Under the pieces are notes generated by a model. That model did no database searches. It was not told where the DNA came from and worked only from the letters and a program-made list of their open reading frames with translations. 64,000 bases of DNA from an uncultured Duncaniella sp. (GTDB lineage Bacteria > Bacteroidota > Bacteroidia > Bacteroidales > Muribaculaceae), in contig CAJTJG010000015.1 in NCBI GenBank assembly GCA_910576785.1, forward strand, positions 1 through 64,000. Reading direction: 5' to 3'. The translations under genes were made by a program, and so were the position numbers. The stretch's first letter is position 1. Every line of letters starts with the position of its first letter. Positions 62,377-64,000 of this stretch are shown here, piece by piece.

Positions 62377-64000
62377 TCAATATTTGCGGCGCTTCTGCTC
62401 GTATACGAGAGTGAGCGAGGGCTGGTCGCACACCTCAACCGGGCCGAAGTACTGGATGGGGCCGGGATAGGTGTAGCATGTGCCTACTTTCCATGCGTCG
62501 CGCTCCTTGGCGAACTTGAGGAAGGGTGCGCCGTCGAGCTCCACGAGAGCCTTGCGGATCACGGGCTTCATCTCGCCGTGGCGACGCTCCATGTTCATCA
62601 TCATGGTGATGGGTATACCGCCGGCCACCCAGTTGATGGGGGCGAAGGTGAGGTTGCGGAGGCTCGACATATAGCCGGTCACACCTGCGGCGATGAGCTG
62701 AGCGGCGGTATAGCCGAGACCATAGCAGTAGTTGGCGTCGAAGTTGGAGGGATCGGCGCAACGACCCTCATAGCCGAAGAAGTGGTGCATGGTGGCATAC
62801 TTGCCATTGTAGCGTCCCTCGGCGGCGAGCTCCTCGAGGCGCTTGCCTACCATCTCGGAGAGGAGCTTCTCGGTCTCGATGAGCGATACCTGCACGTTGC
62901 CGTGGGGGTCGCGGTCGAGAGTGAGCTGACGTGCCACGCCGGAGGGGAGCGACTCGTAGGTGGCGGCGTTGGCGGCGCTGAGGTTGGCTATCACCCATGC
63001 GCGCTGACCCTCGGGCTCGACGGCTGCAAACTCGGCTGCCTTGGCGGCAAGGAGGTCGTTGAGCTCGGCGATGAGCGCCTTGACAGCGGGAATGAACTCG
63101 ATGAGACCCTCGGGGATGAGAACCACACCGTAGTTGAGACCCTCGGCGGCGCGGGCCACGACGGCGTCGGCGATCTCGTCGACAACCTGGGCGAGAGTCA
63201 TGTTCTTGGCCTCAACCTCCTCGGAGATGATGCAGATGTTGGGCTGGCATTTGAGAGCGCACTCAAGGGCGATGTGCGATGCAGAACGACCCATGAGTTT
63301 GATGAAGTGCCAGTATTTCTTGGCCGAGTTGCAGTCGCGCTGTATGTTGCCGATCACCTCGGAGTATACCTTTGTGGCGGTGTCGAAACCGAAAGAGGTC
63401 TCGATGACGTTGTTCTTGAGGTCACCGTCGATGGTCTTGGGCACACCGATCACCTGCACGCCGGCGCCGATGGCCTTGTAGTATTCGGCGAGGATGGCGG
63501 CGTTGGTGTTGGAGTCATCGCCACCGATTATCACGAGAGCTTTGATGTCGAGCTCGCGGAGTATCTCGAGACCCTTGTCGAACTGCTCCTTTGTCTCGAG
63601 CTTGGTGCGGCCTGAGCCGATGATGTCGAAACCGCCGGTGTTGCGGTATTCGTCGATGATATCGGCAGTGAGTTCTTTATATTTGTGGTCGACGAGACCG
63701 CCGGGGCCCATGAGGAAGCCATAGAGGCGGCTGTCGCGGTTGATGCTTTTGATGCCGTCGAAAAGACCGCTGATGACGTTGTGTCCGCCGGGAGCCTGGC
63801 CACCGGAGAGAATCACGCCTACGTTGATGGGCTTGGCGTCTTCAGAGGGGGTTGCTTTCTCGAATACTATTTCAGGAAGACCGTATGTGTTAGGGAAAAG
63901 TTTTTTGATCTCCTCCTGATCTCCGGCTGACTGGGTGGGCTGTCCCTCAACCACTTTCGCTCCACCGGTGAGGACTATGGGAAGCTGGGGACGGTAAGCC
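62377..64000 (-). CDS. pfp: PPi-dependent phosphofructokinase, 5' end beyond window
   Basis: Uses pyrophosphate in place of ATP to phosphorylate fructose 6-phosphate, reversibly. The visible part (over 540 codons) is of the long clade: [14 protein letters not shown] near the start, GGDDSNTNA (PPi enzymes have Asp-Asp here in place of the ATP-site Gly), [24 protein letters not shown]. The frame stays open through the right edge (reading [19 protein letters not shown]), so the GTG at 63954 is not the start and the gene is truncated by the window. The terminator at 62278-62305 follows. Confidence 0.95.
   Translation of the reverse strand, partial: AYRPQLPIVLTGGAKVVEGQPTQSAGDQEEIKKLFPNTYGLPEIVFEKATPSEDAKPINVGVILSGGQAPGGHNVISGLFDGIKSINRDSRLYGFLMGPGGLVDHKYKELTADIIDEYRNTGGFDIIGSGRTKLETKEQFDKGLEILRELDIKALVIIGGDDSNTNAAILAEYYKAIGAGVQVIGVPKTIDGDLKNNVIETSFGFDTATKVYSEVIGNIQRDCNSAKKYWHFIKLMGRSASHIALECALKCQPNICIISEEVEAKNMTLAQVVDEIADAVVARAAEGLNYGVVLIPEGLIEFIPAVKALIAELNDLLAAKAAEFAAVEPEGQRAWVIANLSAANAATYESLPSGVARQLTLDRDPHGNVQVSLIETEKLLSEMVGKRLEELAAEGRYNGKYATMHHFFGYEGRCADPSNFDANYCYGLGYTAAQLIAAGVTGYMSSLRNLTFAPINWVAGGIPITMMMNMERRHGEMKPVIRKALVELDGAPFLKFAKERDAWKVGTCYTYPGPIQYFGPVEVCDQPSLTLVYEQKRRKY

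Noticed and set aside
62578..63615. 345-codon + strand ORF opposite pfp
   Set aside because: Antisense shadow of pfp; composition dominated by Gly, Val, Glu.

Overview
The window reads as chromosome from a Gram-negative gut anaerobe of the order Bacteroidales, and the combination of GC-rich genes, AT-rich gaps and gene content fits Muribaculaceae best (family level is inference). The support is: promoters of the TTTG-N19..22-TAnnTTTG type used by Bacteroidetes, a fermentative gene set (pta-ackA, succinyl-CoA:acetate CoA-transferase, PPi-dependent phosphofructokinase, tryptophanase), secreted glycan-degrading enzymes, and many small outer-membrane proteins. I see no rRNA, tRNA, CRISPR array, transposase or integrase.

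Layout. 0-9.5 kb: gapA, mscL, a translationally coupled pair of secreted proteins ending in a pectate lyase, pta-ackA, a small outer-membrane protein and an MptE/sialyltransferase-like protein. 9.5-11.1 kb: an AT-rich, probably acquired AAA ATPase/DUF4143 gene behind an array of GGGGATnnTTGACA repeats. 11.3-20.3 kb: housekeeping operons (yicC-gmk-nadD-DUF5063-rpiB; gluQ-like; rfbC-prfC-Ca ATPase). 20.4-25.4 kb: a GNAT gene broken by an in-frame TGA, yjbQ, a 50-residue gene of conserved appearance that is easily missed, then an isolated trpB with a ribosome-type attenuator leader, directly followed by tnaA. 25.4-33.3 kb: outer-membrane and plug-like proteins, a split chromate transporter, folC, dusB, a DUF2807 protein and a polysaccharide flippase. 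33.5-43.4 kb: CoA-transferase, miaB, yqgE, polysaccharide export protein, tyrosine autokinase and polymerase, and prmA. 43.4-49.9 kb: small membrane/stress proteins (YtxH, holin-like), then a four-gene operon of coiled-coil membrane protein, MgtC, CPA2 antiporter and a probable pseudokinase. 49.9-54.9 kb: a single 1650-residue protein with a TIR/deoxyribosyltransferase-like head, a P-loop NTPase and a very long helical tail. 54.9-62.2 kb: sialate O-acetylesterase, GH43, LTA-synthase-like sulfatase-fold enzyme and GH31. The right edge is the 3' part of pfp.

Intergenic space is shaped by two families of short repeats. One forms perfect inverted repeats of 17-34 bp whose two arms match each other at every locus although the arm sequence differs between loci. 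The other is a composite unit (gcgaagccc-A-tract-cttttgtttcttctgc..., plus a 'ctaatgcg...cgttatag' palindrome) found at four or five places.

The strongest candidates for something new are the trpB leader (promoter, Shine-Dalgarno, 20-codon ORF with two Trp codons, terminator starting one codon after the second Trp), the 1650-residue STAND-like protein, the repeat array inside the ATPase promoter, and the self-matching palindromic repeats.
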